Shown here: piece by piece, positions 17,657 through 28,801 of the stretch
Layout of the letters: every line of letters starts with the position of its first letter
Numbering within the stretch: position 1 is the stretch's first letter
Position numbers and translations under genes: made by a program
Origin: Microlunatus sagamiharensis
GTDB lineage: Bacteria; Actinomycetota; Actinomycetes; Propionibacteriales; Propionibacteriaceae
Reading direction: 5' to 3'
Length of the DNA: 64,000 nucleotides
NCBI RefSeq assembly: GCF_900105785.1
Contig: NZ_LT629799.1
Location: 1,798,001-1,862,000 of the forward strand
The notes under the pieces: model-generated
Database searches by the model: none
What the model was told of the DNA's origin: nothing
Seen by the model: only the letters and a program-made list of their open reading frames with translations

Positions 17657-20600
17657 GTGGCCATCGCGCCAGGGACATCCACCCCGACGGGAACCAACGG
17701 CGAGGGCGGGGTCGAGGACTTCGGCGCCAACGACTGGCTGCTGGAGGAGATGTACGAGCGCTTCACCGCCGACGCCTCCTCGGTGGACCCCAGCTGGGCC
17801 GACTACTTCGCCACGCACGGCGCCCCCGGCGACGGTGCGCCGACGAACGGCTCCCACAAGACCGCCAGCGGGTCCGCGCAGACCTCCGCGAACGGTTCGG
17901 GTGCTGCCCCGGCCAGGCCCGGCGGCACCGCTCCGCGTGACCCGGCGGCCACGCCGGGCGCGAGCGCCGGCGTCGGCGTCCCGTCGAACGACCCGACCAG
18001 CGGCCGCCCGAGCGCGCGCTCCGAGGTCACCCCCGACCCGCCGAAGGCCCCGGGGACCGCGTCCACCGCCGAGACCGGCACGGACCCCGACGCGCAGGCC
18101 GCCCGGCCCACCCCGTCCTCGTCCGGCTCGCCCGCCCGCCGCTCGCCGACGGTCGAGACGACCGTGCCCGCCAAGGAGGGCCGTCCGAGCGCGCCCGGGG
18201 CCCGCGGCGCCGTGCCGGCCGACCCGCCGAACCCGTCCGACCGCCCCGAGGTGGGCAACGAGGAGCCGACGCGCACCACGCTGCGCGGCGCCCCGGCGCG
18301 GACGGCCAAGAACATGGACGCCTCGCTGTCGATCCCGACGGCGACCAGCGTGCGCTCGCTGCCGGTCAAGCTGCTGATCGACCAGCGCATCGTCATCAAC
18401 AACCACCTGCGCCGCGCACGCGGCGGCAAGGTCTCCTTCACCCACCTCATCGGCTACGCGATGGTGCAGGCGCTCAAGAGCGTCCCGGCCATGAACAACA
18501 GCTACGAGGTCGTGAACGGCAAGCCGACCATGGTGCAGCCGGCCCACATCAACCTCGGCCTGGCCATCGACCTGCCCAAGCCGGACGGCACCCGTCAGCT
18601 GCTCGTGCCGAGCATCAAGAGCTGCGAGAACCTCGACTTCGCGCAGTTCTGGGCGGCGTACGAGGCTATGGTCGGCAAGGCCCGCAAGGGCACGCTGGCC
18701 GTCTCCGACTTCGCCGGCACGACGATCACCCTGACCAACCCGGGCACCATCGGCACCAACCACTCGGTGCCGCGCCTGGTCGAGGGCCAGGGCACGATCA
18801 TCGGCGTCGGGTCGATGGACTACCCGGCCGAGTTCCAGGGCGCCGACCCCGACCGGCTCGCCGACTCGGGCGTGTCCAAGATCCTCACGCTGACCTCGAC
18901 CTACGACCACCGCGTCATCCAGGGCGCCCAGTCGGGTGAGTACCTGCGCCGGCTGCACGCGCTGCTGCTCGGCGAGGACGGCTTCTACGACGACGTCTTC
19001 GCGGCGCTGCGCATCCCCTACGAGCCGATCCGCTGGGCGCAGGACGTCAGCACGGCGCACGAGAACGAGATCCCCAAGCAGGCGCGGATCATGGAGATGA
19101 TCAACGCCTACCGCGTCCGCGGGCACCTGATGGCCGACACCGACCCGCTGGAGTACCGCCAGCGCCGCCACCACGACCTCGACGTGCAGAGCCACGGCCT
19201 GACGCTGTGGGACCTCGACCGCGAGTTCGCGACCGGTGCCTTCGGCGGCGGCCAGGGCCCGATGAAGATGCGCAAGATCCTGGGGATCCTGCGCGACTCC
19301 TACTGCCGCACGACCGGCATCGAGTACATGCACATCTCCGACCCCGCGCAGCGTCGCTGGATCCAGGACCGCGTGGAGCGCCCGCACGAGTCGCTGCCGC
19401 GCGAGCAGCACCTGCGCATCCTCGACAAGCTCAACGAGGCCGAGGTCTTCGAGACCTTCCTGCAGACCAAGTTCGTCGGGCAGAAGCGCTTCAGCCTGGA
19501 GGGCGGGGAGTCCGCGATCGCGCTGCTCGACGAGGTGTGCGAGCAGGCCGCCGACGCCGGCCTGGTCGAGGTCTGCATCGGCATGCCGCACCGCGGCCGG
19601 CTCAACGTGCTGGCCAACGTGGTCGGCAAGTCGTACGCGCAGATCTTCCGCGAGTTCGAGGGCAACATCGACCCGCGGACCGTGCAGGGCTCCGGCGACG
19701 TGAAGTACCACCTGGGAGCCGAGGGCGAGTTCACCTCGGTCGGCGGCGCCACGATCAAGACCTCGGTCGCGGCCAACCCGAGCCACCTCGAGGCCGTCAA
19801 CCCGGTCCTGGAGGGCATCACCCGGGCCAAGCAGGACATCCTCGACCGCGGCGCCGAGTTCCCGGTGCTGCCGGTCCTCATGCACGGCGACGCGGCCTTC
19901 GCCGGGCAGGGCGTGGTGGCGGAGACGCTGAACCTCTCCCAGCTGCGCGGCTACCGCACCGGCGGCACGATCCACATCATCGTGAACAACCAGGTCGGCT
20001 TCACCACCTCGCCGACCGAGTCGCGCTCCAGCGTCTACTGCACCGACGTCGCGCGGATGGTCGCGGCGCCGATCTTCCACGTGAACGGCGACGACCCCGA
20101 GGCGTGCATCCGCGTCGCACGGCTGGCCTTCGAGTTCCGCCAGGCGTTCAACAAGGACGTCGTCATCGACCTCATCTGCTACCGCCGCCGCGGTCACAAC
20201 GAGGGCGACGACCCGAGCTTCACCCAGCCCAAGATGTACGACCTCATCGAGAAGAAGCGCTCGACGCGCAAGCTCTACACCGAGGCGCTCATCGGGCGCG
20301 GCGACATCTCCGTCGAGGACGCCGAGGGCGTGCTGACCCGCTTCCAGGAGCGGCTGGAGAGCGTGTTCCGCGAGGTGCGCGACCCCGAGGTGCCGCCGCG
20401 CGACGCCGTCGTGCGCTCGGTGCCGGTCTACCCGAGCAAGAGCCCCGGGGCGACGCGCGGCACCACCGCGATCACCCTCGAGGACATGAAGAAGATCGCG
20501 GACGCCCACACGACGTTCCCCGACGGCTTCGCGGTCCACCCGAAGGTGATGCCGCAGCTGCAGCGCCGCGCGTCGGCGATCACCCAGGGCCCGATCGACT

Positions 20601-21637
20601 GGGCCACCGGCGAGATCCTCGCGCTCGGCTCGCTGCTGCTCGAGGGCCGCACGGTCCGCCTCACCGGCCAGGACACCCGCCGCGGCACCTTCGTGCAGCG
20701 CTTCGCCGCGGTCGTCGACCGTCAGACGGGCGAGTCGTGGGTGCCGCTCAAGCACCTCGACGACGACCAGGGCAAGTTCCACGTCTTCGACTCGCTGCTG
20801 AGCGAGTACGCCGCGATGGGCTTCGAGTACGGCTACTCGGTGGCCCGCCCGGACGCGCTCGTGCTGTGGGAGGCGCAGTTCGGCGACTTCGCCAACGGCG
20901 CGCAGACGATCATCGACGAGTACATCTCCTCGGGCGAGGCGAAGTGGACGCAGAAGTCGGGCGTCGTGCTGCTGCTCCCCCACGGCTACGAGGGCCAGGG
21001 CCCGGACCACTCCTCGGCCCGGATCGAGCGCTTCCTCACCCTCGCGGCGGAGGACGCCTTCGTCGTCGCCCAGCCGTCGACGCCGGCCAGCCACTTCCAC
21101 CTGCTGCGCCGCCACGCGATGAACGAGCGGCACCGCCCGGTCATCGTCGCGACGCCCAAGTCGATGCTGCGCAACAAGCTCGCCGTCTCGATGCCGGACG
21201 ACTTCACCTCCGGCTCGTGGCTGCCGGTCCTCGAGGACCCGACGGTCACCGACCCCGCCGCGGTGGAGAAGGTGCTGCTCTGCTCGGGCAAGGTCCGCTG
21301 GGACCTCGTCAACCGGCGCAAGCAGGCGGGCCTGGACGGCCGCGTCGCGATCATCCCGGTCGAGCGGCTCTACCCGCTGCCCGCCGAGGAGATCGCCGAG
21401 CAGTTGAGCCGCTTCGAGCGGGTCTCGACGGTGACGTGGGTGCAGGACGAGCCGCGCAACCAGGGCGCGTGGCCCTTCATGGCGCTCAACCTGCCGACGG
21501 CGCTCCGCGAGGTCGCGCCGGACCGGACGTGGGAGCTGCGCGAGGTCACCCGACCGGCATCGTCGGCCCCGTCGGTCGGCTCGGCCAAGGTCAGCGAGGC
21601 CCAGCAGAAGGCCATGCTCGACGCCGCCTTCGCCTGA
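17657..21637 (+). CDS. kgd: Multifunctional 2-oxoglutarate decarboxylase/dehydrogenase E1 (Kgd)
   Basis: Actinobacterial fusion enzyme of the TCA cycle, 1326 residues. In order: an N-terminal segment [14 protein letters not shown] (residues about 20-50), an unusually long Pro/Thr/Ala-rich linker (about 55-210), an acyltransferase-like domain with the Kgd-type motif [13 protein letters not shown] (His418), then the thiamine-diphosphate E1 domain with GDAAFAGQG and NNQVGFTT. Such enzymes decarboxylate 2-oxoglutarate and feed the 2-oxoglutarate dehydrogenase complex. The start is the GTG at 17657 after GGAAGAAGG; the open frame upstream to 17495 lacks conserved sequence. Mycobacterial Kgd is about 100 residues shorter, mostly in the linker. 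Confidence 0.97.
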   Translation: MAIAPGTSTPTGTNGEGGVEDFGANDWLLEEMYERFTADASSVDPSWADYFATHGAPGDGAPTNGSHKTASGSAQTSANGSGAAPARPGGTAPRDPAATPGASAGVGVPSNDPTSGRPSARSEVTPDPPKAPGTASTAETGTDPDAQAARPTPSSSGSPARRSPTVETTVPAKEGRPSAPGARGAVPADPPNPSDRPEVGNEEPTRTTLRGAPARTAKNMDASLSIPTATSVRSLPVKLLIDQRIVINNHLRRARGGKVSFTHLIGYAMVQALKSVPAMNNSYEVVNGKPTMVQPAHINLGLAIDLPKPDGTRQLLVPSIKSCENLDFAQFWAAYEAMVGKARKGTLAVSDFAGTTITLTNPGTIGTNHSVPRLVEGQGTIIGVGSMDYPAEFQGADPDRLADSGVSKILTLTSTYDHRVIQGAQSGEYLRRLHALLLGEDGFYDDVFAALRIPYEPIRWAQDVSTAHENEIPKQARIMEMINAYRVRGHLMADTDPLEYRQRRHHDLDVQSHGLTLWDLDREFATGAFGGGQGPMKMRKILGILRDSYCRTTGIEYMHISDPAQRRWIQDRVERPHESLPREQHLRILDKLNEAEVFETFLQTKFVGQKRFSLEGGESAIALLDEVCEQAADAGLVEVCIGMPHRGRLNVLANVVGKSYAQIFREFEGNIDPRTVQGSGDVKYHLGAEGEFTSVGGATIKTSVAANPSHLEAVNPVLEGITRAKQDILDRGAEFPVLPVLMHGDAAFAGQGVVAETLNLSQLRGYRTGGTIHIIVNNQVGFTTSPTESRSSVYCTDVARMVAAPIFHVNGDDPEACIRVARLAFEFRQAFNKDVVIDLICYRRRGHNEGDDPSFTQPKMYDLIEKKRSTRKLYTEALIGRGDISVEDAEGVLTRFQERLESVFREVRDPEVPPRDAVVRSVPVYPSKSPGATRGTTAITLEDMKKIADAHTTFPDGFAVHPKVMPQLQRRASAITQGPIDWATGEILALGSLLLEGRTVRLTGQDTRRGTFVQRFAAVVDRQTGESWVPLKHLDDDQGKFHVFDSLLSEYAAMGFEYGYSVARPDALVLWEAQFGDFANGAQTIIDEYISSGEAKWTQKSGVVLLLPHGYEGQGPDHSSARIERFLTLAAEDAFVVAQPSTPASHFHLLRRHAMNERHRPVIVATPKSMLRNKLAVSMPDDFTSGSWLPVLEDPTVTDPAAVEKVLLCSGKVRWDLVNRRKQAGLDGRVAIIPVERLYPLPAEEIAEQLSRFERVSTVTWVQDEPRNQGAWPFMALNLPTALREVAPDRTWELREVTRPASSAPSVGSAKVSEAQQKAMLDAAFA

Positions 21638-21652
21638 GCCGGGAACGAGCAC

Positions 21653-21829
21653 GTGTACTTCACCGACCGCGGGATCGAGGAGCTGAGCTCGCGCCGGGGT
21701 GACGACGAGGTCACCCTGGCGTGGCTCGCCGAGCAGCTGCAGGCCTTCGTCGACCTCAACCCGGAGTTCGAGGTGCCGGTCGAGCGGCTCGCCACCTGGC
21801 TGGCCCGCCTCGACGACGAGGACGACTGA
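21653..21829 (+). CDS. Small protein downstream of kgd, DUF6104-like
   Basis: A 58-residue acidic protein read from GTG 21653, 15 bp after the kgd stop. The sequence begins VYFTDRGIEELSSRRGDDEV and ends in an Asp/Glu run. It resembles the short DUF6104 proteins that I recall lying next to kgd/sucA in actinobacteria. Two amphipathic helices are likely. Function is unknown; the spacing suggests co-transcription with kgd. Codon bias in the third position matches a real gene. Confidence 0.75.
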   Translation: MYFTDRGIEELSSRRGDDEVTLAWLAEQLQAFVDLNPEFEVPVERLATWLARLDDEDD

Positions 21830-21847
21830 TCGTCCTGCGCCCCGGTG

Positions 21848-22273
21848 CTAGGAGGACGCGCCCCCGCGCGAGGCGAGCCACGCCTCCACCCGGCGCCGGG
21901 AGGCCCGGGAGCACCACGCGTCCTCCACCACCTCGGTGAGCTGCGCGAGGGTGAGCTCGCCGAGGCGGCTCTGGCGCACCAGCACCGACGGGTGGCCGTC
22001 GAAGTGCGGGGTGGTGAAGAAGGGGTTGCCCGGGTCCTCGACCAGCGCCTGCTTGTCCTGCTCGTCGGGCACCCAGAGCACCACGACGTCGTCGTAGCGC
22101 TCGCCGGTCTCCGGGTCGTACGCGTCGCCCCGCGGGGTCCGGAAGTAGACGAAGCTCTTGCCGCCGACCTGGTAGACCTCGTTCCCGCGGCCGCCGGCCT
22201 CCACCGTCACGTGCGGCATCGCCTGCGCGAGGGCGTGCAGGTCGGCCGCCCTCGCCGGTCGCGACCTCCGCAC
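21848..22273 (-). CDS. MmcQ/YjbR-family protein
   Basis: A 141-residue protein of the YjbR/CyaY-like fold. Family hallmarks are the N-terminal LAQAMPHVT segment, the core GGKSFVYFRTPRGDAYD and the DPGNPFFTTPHFDGHPSVLVR stretch near the middle, where the phrase FxTPHFDG is typical. Members are small cytoplasmic proteins of uncertain function, sometimes described as DNA-binding. It is convergent with the kgd block and divergent from galK. Confidence 0.85.
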   Translation of the reverse strand: MRRSRPARAADLHALAQAMPHVTVEAGGRGNEVYQVGGKSFVYFRTPRGDAYDPETGERYDDVVVLWVPDEQDKQALVEDPGNPFFTTPHFDGHPSVLVRQSRLGELTLAQLTEVVEDAWCSRASRRRVEAWLASRGGASS

Positions 22274-22344
22274 CCCCGCAGCGTAGGGCCGCGCCGCGGC
22301 CCGGGGCCAGGGGTGCGGACCGGCGGCGGCACTAGAGTGCCGGG

Positions 22345-23522
<1,178 letters not shown>

Positions 23523-23526
<4 letters not shown>

Positions 23527-24056
23527 CCCCGACCGTCCGCGACGCGACCTCGCTCGACGGGGAGCGCTGCGCCGCGATCTACGCCCCCTACGTGACGGGC
23601 ACCGTCGCGTCGTTCGAGACCGAGGCGCCCGACGCCGCGGAGATGAGGAGGCGGATCAGCGCGGCGCAGCGGGCGCACGCCTGGCTCGTCGCCGAGGTGG
23701 AGGGTCAGGTGGTGGGCTACGCCTACGGAGGGCCGTACCGCGCGCGACCGGCCTACCGCTGGACCACCGAGGTCAGCGTCTACGTGGCACCCGACGGTCG
23801 GCGGCGCGGCACCGGCCGCGCCCTGTACGACGCGCTGCTGGAGCGCCTCGGCCACCGTGGCTACCGGACCGTCGTGGCCGGGATGACCCTGCCGAACCCG
23901 GCGAGCGCCGCCCTGCACGCGGCGATGGGCTTCGAGCAGGCCGGCGTGCTCAGGGACGTGGGCTGGAAGCTCGGCGCGTGGCACGACGTCGCGCTGCTGC
24001 GCCGCAGCCTCGGCGAGCAGGCGACCGACGACGAGCCGCCGGCCGACCCCCGCTGA
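23523..24056 (+). CDS. GNAT N-acetyltransferase, PAT/Bar-like
   Basis: A 177-residue GNAT enzyme. The pattern YAPYVTGTVASFETEAP, the acetyl-CoA loop region PDGRRRGTGRALYDALL and the ending FEQAGVLRDVGWKLGAWHDV match the phosphinothricin/methionine-sulfoximine acetyltransferase subfamily. Many chromosomal members acetylate such amino-acid analogues as a minor activity, so a resistance role is not implied. It overlaps galK by 4 bp (GTGA) and is convergent with the membrane protein gene that follows immediately. Confidence 0.88.
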
Positions 24057-24485
24057 TCAGGACCCGTCACCCGGCTCCGGCTCGGCGACGAGGGCCCGCG
24101 TCGAGCGCGGGTGCAGCACCGTCACCAGGGTGATCGCGGCGACGGCGATCATGGCCACCGCGACCCCGGTCGTCGTGCCGCCACGGAAGCTCCAGCCGAC
24201 CGGCAGCAGGATCAGCTGGATCGCGACGACCGGTCCGCGGGCCCAGCGGCGCAGCCGCAGCAGGGCGCGGGCCGCGACCAGCAGCAGCACGGCGAAGGCG
24301 ATCATGGTGATCGAGACGCCCACCCCGACGACGGCGCGGAAGATGCGCACCTGGCCGATCTCGACGACCCCGTACGCGAACGCCACCAGACCCTCGACCG
24401 CCGCGAGCGCGGCGGCCACGGTCAGCTGGGGCGGGCGCACGGTGGTCTGCGGGGCGGGCACGGCGCTCAGCCTAGGTCTCACCAC
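24057..24485 (-). CDS. Small four-helix membrane protein
   Basis: A 142-residue hydrophobic protein with about four transmembrane helices (near residues 23-42, 52-74, 83-98, 103-123), an N-terminal Pro-rich tail and an acidic C-terminal tail. A GTG at 24485 with GGAG upstream is used; GTG 24461 is the alternative. No family motif is recognised beyond a generic DUF-type integral membrane protein. It abuts the end of the acetyltransferase gene and is divergent from whiB1. Confidence 0.7.
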   Translation of the reverse strand: MVRPRLSAVPAPQTTVRPPQLTVAAALAAVEGLVAFAYGVVEIGQVRIFRAVVGVGVSITMIAFAVLLLVAARALLRLRRWARGPVVAIQLILLPVGWSFRGGTTTGVAVAMIAVAAITLVTVLHPRSTRALVAEPEPGDGS

Positions 24486-24765
24486 CGAGCCGCTCCGTCA
24501 ACCGCGACACGCGTCGTCGGGGGCTCTTCGAAGACCTCGGGGCCCCGAAAAAGGTCACAGGAGCGTGTCGAGGACCAGACCAGCGGGAAAGTGGGACGTA
24601 ACAAAGCCGAAATGTGAGGGAACCGACGCCCGGTCCTCTTGTGCGAGTGGGCGTTAGTTGAAAGGCTTGTGCGCGACGGAAGAGGCCAGTGTAGGTCGTG
24701 GTGGTTCCGTGCGCGCACCGGGTCCCCTCGGGGAGCGGTGGAGACAAGTGAGGAGTGTGCAAGCC
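24486..24765 (+). other. Long 5' region of whiB1, no gene seen
   Basis: These 280 bp hold no convincing coding sequence. A 12-bp perfect palindrome (TCGGGGCCCCGA, 24537-24548) is followed by an A-run, and the frame that later encodes WhiB1 is open from 24658 but lacks conserved residues. M. tuberculosis whiB1 is known to have a long, Crp-regulated leader; I looked for a TGTGA-N6-TCACA site here and did not find a convincing one. Confidence 0.5.
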
Positions 24766-25017
24766 ATGGATTGGCGCCACAAGGCTGCCTGCCTGGACGA
24801 GGACCCGGAGCTGTTCTTCCCCATCGGGAACACGGGCCCGGCCCTTCTCCAGATCGAGGAGGCCAAGCAGGTCTGCCGTCGTTGCGACGTGCGGGACGCC
24901 TGCCTCCAGTGGGCCCTCGAGGCCGGCCAGGACCACGGGGTCTGGGGCGGTCTGAGCGAGGACGAGCGCCGTGCGCTCAAGCGTCGCGCCGCCCGCGCGA
25001 GGATCCGCACCGCCTGA
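24766..25017 (+). CDS. whiB1: WhiB1-type iron-sulfur transcription factor
   Basis: An 83-residue WhiB-like protein nearly colinear with mycobacterial WhiB1 and Streptomyces WblE. It begins MDWRHKAACLDEDPELFFP. The four cluster ligands are Cys9, Cys37, Cys40 and Cys46, and the turn GVWGGLSEDERRALKRR and basic tail complete the family pattern. WhiB1 holds a nitric-oxide-sensitive [4Fe-4S] cluster and binds region 4 of the primary sigma factor. The ATG at 24766 is chosen over an in-frame start 36 codons upstream by homology. A terminator follows 43 bp downstream. Confidence 0.96.
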   Translation: MDWRHKAACLDEDPELFFPIGNTGPALLQIEEAKQVCRRCDVRDACLQWALEAGQDHGVWGGLSEDERRALKRRAARARIRTA

Positions 25018-25059
25018 GAGCGGTTCGCCCGCGCCGACACCGTCGGCGCTGCTGCACTG

Positions 25060-25090
25060 ACGCCGGGACGGTTCCGTCCCGGCGTCCTTT
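25060..25090 (+). terminator. Terminator of whiB1
   Basis: A perfect 12-bp stem ACGCCGGGACGG / CCGTCCCGGCGT with a TT loop (25060-25071, 25074-25085) is followed by CCTTT. It is a typical high-GC intrinsic terminator positioned just after whiB1. Confidence 0.85.
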
Positions 25091-25307
25091 GCTCTCCGGG
25101 GGTGCTCCGCCGCCGCCTCGTCCTCGGGCCCGACGAGGTGAGGTCCGGCAGGGCCCTGTCTCCGCTGTGGTGTTGTCAGGGAGTGTTCGGACCCGGTCGC
25201 GGGCCCGGACGCACCAGCACGACGTTCTTTCGCCGGACGTCGAGAACGACCCGCACCCCGAGGGGCACGGGGTCGCTCCCGTGGACGTCAGCCGAGCGTG
25301 ACCGGCC
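25091..25307. other. Spacer between the whiB1 terminator and the amylase 3' end
   Basis: About 217 bp with no supported gene, promoter or hairpin. The two flanking genes are convergent, so no promoter is needed here. Confidence 0.5.
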
Positions 25308-26990
25308 TCAGCTGATGCGGTCCTTGGCCGTGAACGCCACCGCACCCCGGGCGGGGAGCGTCACCGTCGCCCGGCCGTTCGAGCGCACCCGCACCTCGGT
25401 GCCGGTGCAGCCACGGGCGGCCTTGCCGCCCGAGACGATGTCGCAGTAGCGACCGGCCTTCAGCCCGGTCTGCACCGTGATCGTGCGCTCGCCCGAGGCG
25501 CCGGCGAAGTCGCTCTCGGCGTTGTTGTTGAACCCGGCCCAGCCGCGGCTGCCCCGGCTGAAGGCGAGCACGTTGTACTCGCGGTCGTAGACGTTGCGCT
25601 TGGCCTTGCCCGCGACGTACTGGTGGAACCGGACCATCGAGACGACCTGGTTGAGGCGGTGGTCGCAGGTCCACAACCCGTTCGTGCAGCTCGCGTCGCT
25701 GATCAGGCCCTCGGCGTCCGAGGGCGGCGAGGCGTTCTTGCCGGACCTGTCGTCGGCGTTCGCGTTCTCCGGCAGCCCGGTCGGCGCCTGGATGGTGAAG
25801 CTCGAGTAGACCTGCGGCGAGCCGTAGCCGTCGGCGAGCAGCCACTCCGTGGCCAGGAGGTACTGGTCCCCGTCGCGGTGGCCGAGGTACTCCCCCGGGT
25901 TGCGGTCGGTGTCGTGGTTGGTGACGAAGGACAGCGTCTTGCTGCTCGGCGTCAGGCCCGAGCCCTCGCCGAAGGTCGACAGCCCGGAGATGTCGCCCAG
26001 GTTGCCGCTGCCCCCGTAGCTCTTGAAGGCGTTGAAGATCTGCCGGCCGCCGTCGAGACCGAGCACGTCGCCGGAGGACGTGAAGGCCTGCGGGGAGAGC
26101 GCGCCCGGGCTGCCGCCGAACACCTCGAGGGCCCAGTACGGCCGCTTGCCGTCCTTGGTCTTGCGGAGGAGGCCGTAGATCGCGTTCAGGTCGGCCTGAC
26201 CGACGTGCTTGCCTGCGTCCACCCGGAAGCCGGAGACGCCGTAGCCGAGGAGCTTGTTCAGGTAGTCGGCGAGCGTCCCGCGCACCTCGGGCGTCTGGGT
26301 GGCGAGGTCCTGCAGCCCGGAGAGGTTGCAGTTGAAGACCTGCGTCTTGCTGTTGTAGTCGGAGATGCCGCCGTCGGCGGTGGGGCACTCGCCGCGGGGC
26401 ACGTGGAAGTCCTCCCGGCCGTAGCCCGCGTCGGGGTAGTCGTAGGAGGAGTACGTCTTCCCGCCGTACGACTGCGTCCCCTGGCCGGTGGTGTGGTTGA
26501 TGACCGTGTCCACGTAGACCTTCACGCCGGCCTTGCGGCAGGCCGACACCATGGTCTTGAACTCGGCCTCGTCGCCCATCCGGCTCGTCAGGCCGTAGTC
26601 GACGGCCTGGTAGACCTCCCACCACGGGTGCAGGATCGCGCTGCCGGTGCCCGGGTCGGACGCCTCGGCCTGCGTCCGCTTGACCGAGTCCTGCGGCGGG
26701 GCGACCTGGACGCCGTCGTAGCCCGCGCGGTCGAGCCGCGGGCACTCGGCGGCGATCGAGCGCCAGTTCCACTCCCAGAGGTTCACGGTGACCCCGGGCT
26801 CCTGCATGCCGCGGGTGCTGATGGCCTTCGTCGTGCTCTGCGAGCCGGACCCGACGGAGGTCCCGGGGTCCGCCTGCGCAGGGACGGTGCCGAGACCGGC
26901 ACCCGCCAGCACGGCGGCGAGAGAGGCGGTCAGCGAGGTGAGGGTCGCCAGCGACGCGCGGGTGGCGCGCCGGGGACGGATGGGGACCAT
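25308..26990 (-). CDS. Secreted alpha-amylase (GH13)
   Basis: A 560-residue exported GH13 enzyme hydrolysing alpha-1,4-glucan. A signal peptide ends at AQA near residue 40. Catalytic residues are Asp258 (GFRVDAGKH, nucleophile), Glu289 (WALEVFGG, acid/base) and Asp360 (VTNHDTDR). Region I is VYVDTVINH. The C-terminal part forms the usual antiparallel domain C, and no starch-binding module is evident. The ATG has a strong AAAGGAGG upstream. The gene sits between whiB1 and pdtaS, which are neighbours in mycobacteria, so it looks like an insertion in a conserved block. Confidence 0.94.
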   Translation of the reverse strand: MVPIRPRRATRASLATLTSLTASLAAVLAGAGLGTVPAQADPGTSVGSGSQSTTKAISTRGMQEPGVTVNLWEWNWRSIAAECPRLDRAGYDGVQVAPPQDSVKRTQAEASDPGTGSAILHPWWEVYQAVDYGLTSRMGDEAEFKTMVSACRKAGVKVYVDTVINHTTGQGTQSYGGKTYSSYDYPDAGYGREDFHVPRGECPTADGGISDYNSKTQVFNCNLSGLQDLATQTPEVRGTLADYLNKLLGYGVSGFRVDAGKHVGQADLNAIYGLLRKTKDGKRPYWALEVFGGSPGALSPQAFTSSGDVLGLDGGRQIFNAFKSYGGSGNLGDISGLSTFGEGSGLTPSSKTLSFVTNHDTDRNPGEYLGHRDGDQYLLATEWLLADGYGSPQVYSSFTIQAPTGLPENANADDRSGKNASPPSDAEGLISDASCTNGLWTCDHRLNQVVSMVRFHQYVAGKAKRNVYDREYNVLAFSRGSRGWAGFNNNAESDFAGASGERTITVQTGLKAGRYCDIVSGGKAARGCTGTEVRVRSNGRATVTLPARGAVAFTAKDRIS

Positions 26991-27113
26991 GAGCCCTCCT
27001 TTGGGCTTGTGGCGAAGCTGCTCCGGGTGAGCCGAGGACGCGACCCACGGTCGCGCCCGGGGCCTTCCTAGGTGAGCCGCCGAGCCCCTGTCAAGGGACC
27101 GCCCGCACGTCCC

Positions 27114-28568
27114 TCAGCGCAGGATGTCCACCACGGCGCGGGTGCCGCGGTGCTCGAGCCGGTTGCCCAGCTCGAAGGTGCCCTTCATCTCCGCGACCAG
27201 CGTGGTGACGATCTGCAGCCCGAGGCTGCGCGACTTGCGCGCGTCGAAGTCGGGCGGGAGGCCGCGGCCGTCGTCGACGATCTCGACGCGCAGGTGGCCG
27301 TGCGCGGTGCTCGGCACCACCCGGACCTCGCCCGAGGAGTCGGCGAGACCGTGCTCGACGGCGTTCTGGCAGAGCTCGGTGACGACCATGGCCAGGCTCG
27401 TCGCCACGTCGGCCGACACCGCTCCGAAGGAGCCCTCGCGGCGCGCGGAGACGCCGCCCCAGCTCGCCGAGACGTCACCGACCATCCGCAGCAGGCCGTC
27501 GGCCACCTTGTCGAAGTCGACGATCTCGTCGAAGGCCTGCGACAGCGTCTCGTGCACGATCGCGATCGCCGAGACGCGGGAGGTGGCGTCCTCGAGGGCC
27601 ACCCGCGCCTCGTCGGAGGTCATCCGGCGCGCCTGCATGCGCAGGAGCGCGGCGACGGTCTGCAGGTTGTTCTTCACCCGGTGGTGGATCTCGCGGATGG
27701 TCGCGTCCTTGGTGACGAGCTGGCGCTCCTTGCTGCGCAGGTCGCTGACGTCGCGGCACAGCACGATCGCCCCGACCCGGTCGCCGTCCTCAATCAGCGG
27801 GATGACCCGCAGCATCAGGTGCGCGTCGCCGGAGACGAGCTCGCCCCGGCGGGCGGCGCGCCCGGACAGCACCGACTCCACGGAGTAGTCGACGGGTCCG
27901 TCGGCGGCGGGGAAGAAGGTCGCGGTCAGCGTCGGCAGGTGCTCGTCGACGAGGTCGCCGATCAGCCCGAGGCGGCGGTAGGCGCTCAGGGCGTTCGGGC
28001 TCGCGTACAGGACGTCGCCGGCGGCGTCGATCTTGATGAAGCCGTCGCCCACGCGGGGGTTCATCGCGAGGTTGGTCTCCCCCGGCGTCGGGAAGGTGCC
28101 CGTGGAGACCATCTGCGCGAGCTGCGCACCCGTGTCGAGGTAGGCCTGCTCCAGCACGCTCGGGGCGCGGACGCCCAGCACGCTGGTGTGCTGCTCGACG
28201 ACCGCGACGACCCGCTCCCCCAGCTTGACCGGGATGGCGTGGGTGTCGACCGGCATGCCGGCCTGGAGCTTGTTGTCGCTCGTGCGCGTCGTGCCCCCGC
28301 TGACGAAGGCGTCGGAGACGAGGTGCTCCGGGGAGTAGGCGATGAGGTCGCCCACGACGTCGTCGAAGAGCGAGGTCGCCCCGGTCGTCGGGCGGACTTG
28401 CGCCGCGGCCCAGAACACGTTGGGGTCGTGGTCGGGGACCCAGAGGACCAGGTCGGAGAAGCTGAGGTCGGCGAGCAGCTGCCACTCCGAGACGAGCAGC
28501 TTGAGCCAGCGCTGCTCCGCGTCGTCGAGGTCGGTGTGCTCCGCGATGATCTCCGACATCGACGGCAT
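27114..28568 (-). CDS. pdtaS: Sensor histidine kinase PdtaS-like
   Basis: A soluble 484-residue kinase. An N-terminal GAF-like domain (about 1-150) and a PAS domain (about 165-280) precede a HisKA_2-type dimerisation helix with EIHHRVKNNLQT (phospho-acceptor His295 or 296) and an HATPase with the N-box ELCQNAVEHGL and G-box DDGRGLPPDF. This matches PdtaS, whose partner PdtaR is an ANTAR-type RNA-binding response regulator that prevents transcription termination. PdtaR is not in this window, although two other ANTAR proteins are. Confidence 0.92.
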   Translation of the reverse strand: MPSMSEIIAEHTDLDDAEQRWLKLLVSEWQLLADLSFSDLVLWVPDHDPNVFWAAAQVRPTTGATSLFDDVVGDLIAYSPEHLVSDAFVSGGTTRTSDNKLQAGMPVDTHAIPVKLGERVVAVVEQHTSVLGVRAPSVLEQAYLDTGAQLAQMVSTGTFPTPGETNLAMNPRVGDGFIKIDAAGDVLYASPNALSAYRRLGLIGDLVDEHLPTLTATFFPAADGPVDYSVESVLSGRAARRGELVSGDAHLMLRVIPLIEDGDRVGAIVLCRDVSDLRSKERQLVTKDATIREIHHRVKNNLQTVAALLRMQARRMTSDEARVALEDATSRVSAIAIVHETLSQAFDEIVDFDKVADGLLRMVGDVSASWGGVSARREGSFGAVSADVATSLAMVVTELCQNAVEHGLADSSGEVRVVPSTAHGHLRVEIVDDGRGLPPDFDARKSRSLGLQIVTTLVAEMKGTFELGNRLEHRGTRAVVDILR

Positions 28569-28612
28569 GGGGTTCAGACTAGTGGCGCTTCACGGGTCGA
28601 CCGGCCTGAGAA

Positions 28613-28638
28613 CGCTCCCTGAGCCTGTTCAGGGAGCG
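28613..28638. promoter_or_regulatory. Inverted repeat in the pdtaS/DUF3311 divergent region
   Basis: CGCTCCCTGA (28613-28622) and TCAGGGAGCG (28629-28638) form a perfect 10-bp inverted repeat with a 6-bp centre. Both flanking genes diverge from this region, so an operator is more likely than a terminator. The factor that would bind it is unknown. Confidence 0.55.
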
Positions 28639-28801
28639 CTCCCGGACTCCTGTGTCGGAGCCGGGGAACTTTTCCGGCGCCCCGGGCGTACGCGAGGTCG
28701 GCGCGCCGTGCGGGGTGCTTGACCGGGCGATCCGACCGGGCGTACTCCTAGGTGCCGGACCGGGCCGCCCCGTCCGAGATTGCCCAGCGCCGGGAGGACC
28801 G

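Noticed and set aside
13152-17678. A 1508-codon open frame on the minus strand
   Set aside because: It crosses six real genes on both strands and has shadow-frame composition; the SMP-30, pirin, hydrolase and glycosyltransferase genes explain the region.
17300-21652. A 1450-codon antisense frame over kgd
   Set aside because: It is the mirror of the kgd coding frame (Arg/Asp/Val-rich) without motifs; kgd has all catalytic signatures.
24500-24700. Crp-type site upstream of whiB1
   Set aside because: GTCACA and TGTGA-like fragments are present but not in the required spacing or orientation.
24472-25040. Antisense frames over whiB1 and its leader
   Set aside because: No conserved residues, and the plus-strand WhiB1 is certain.
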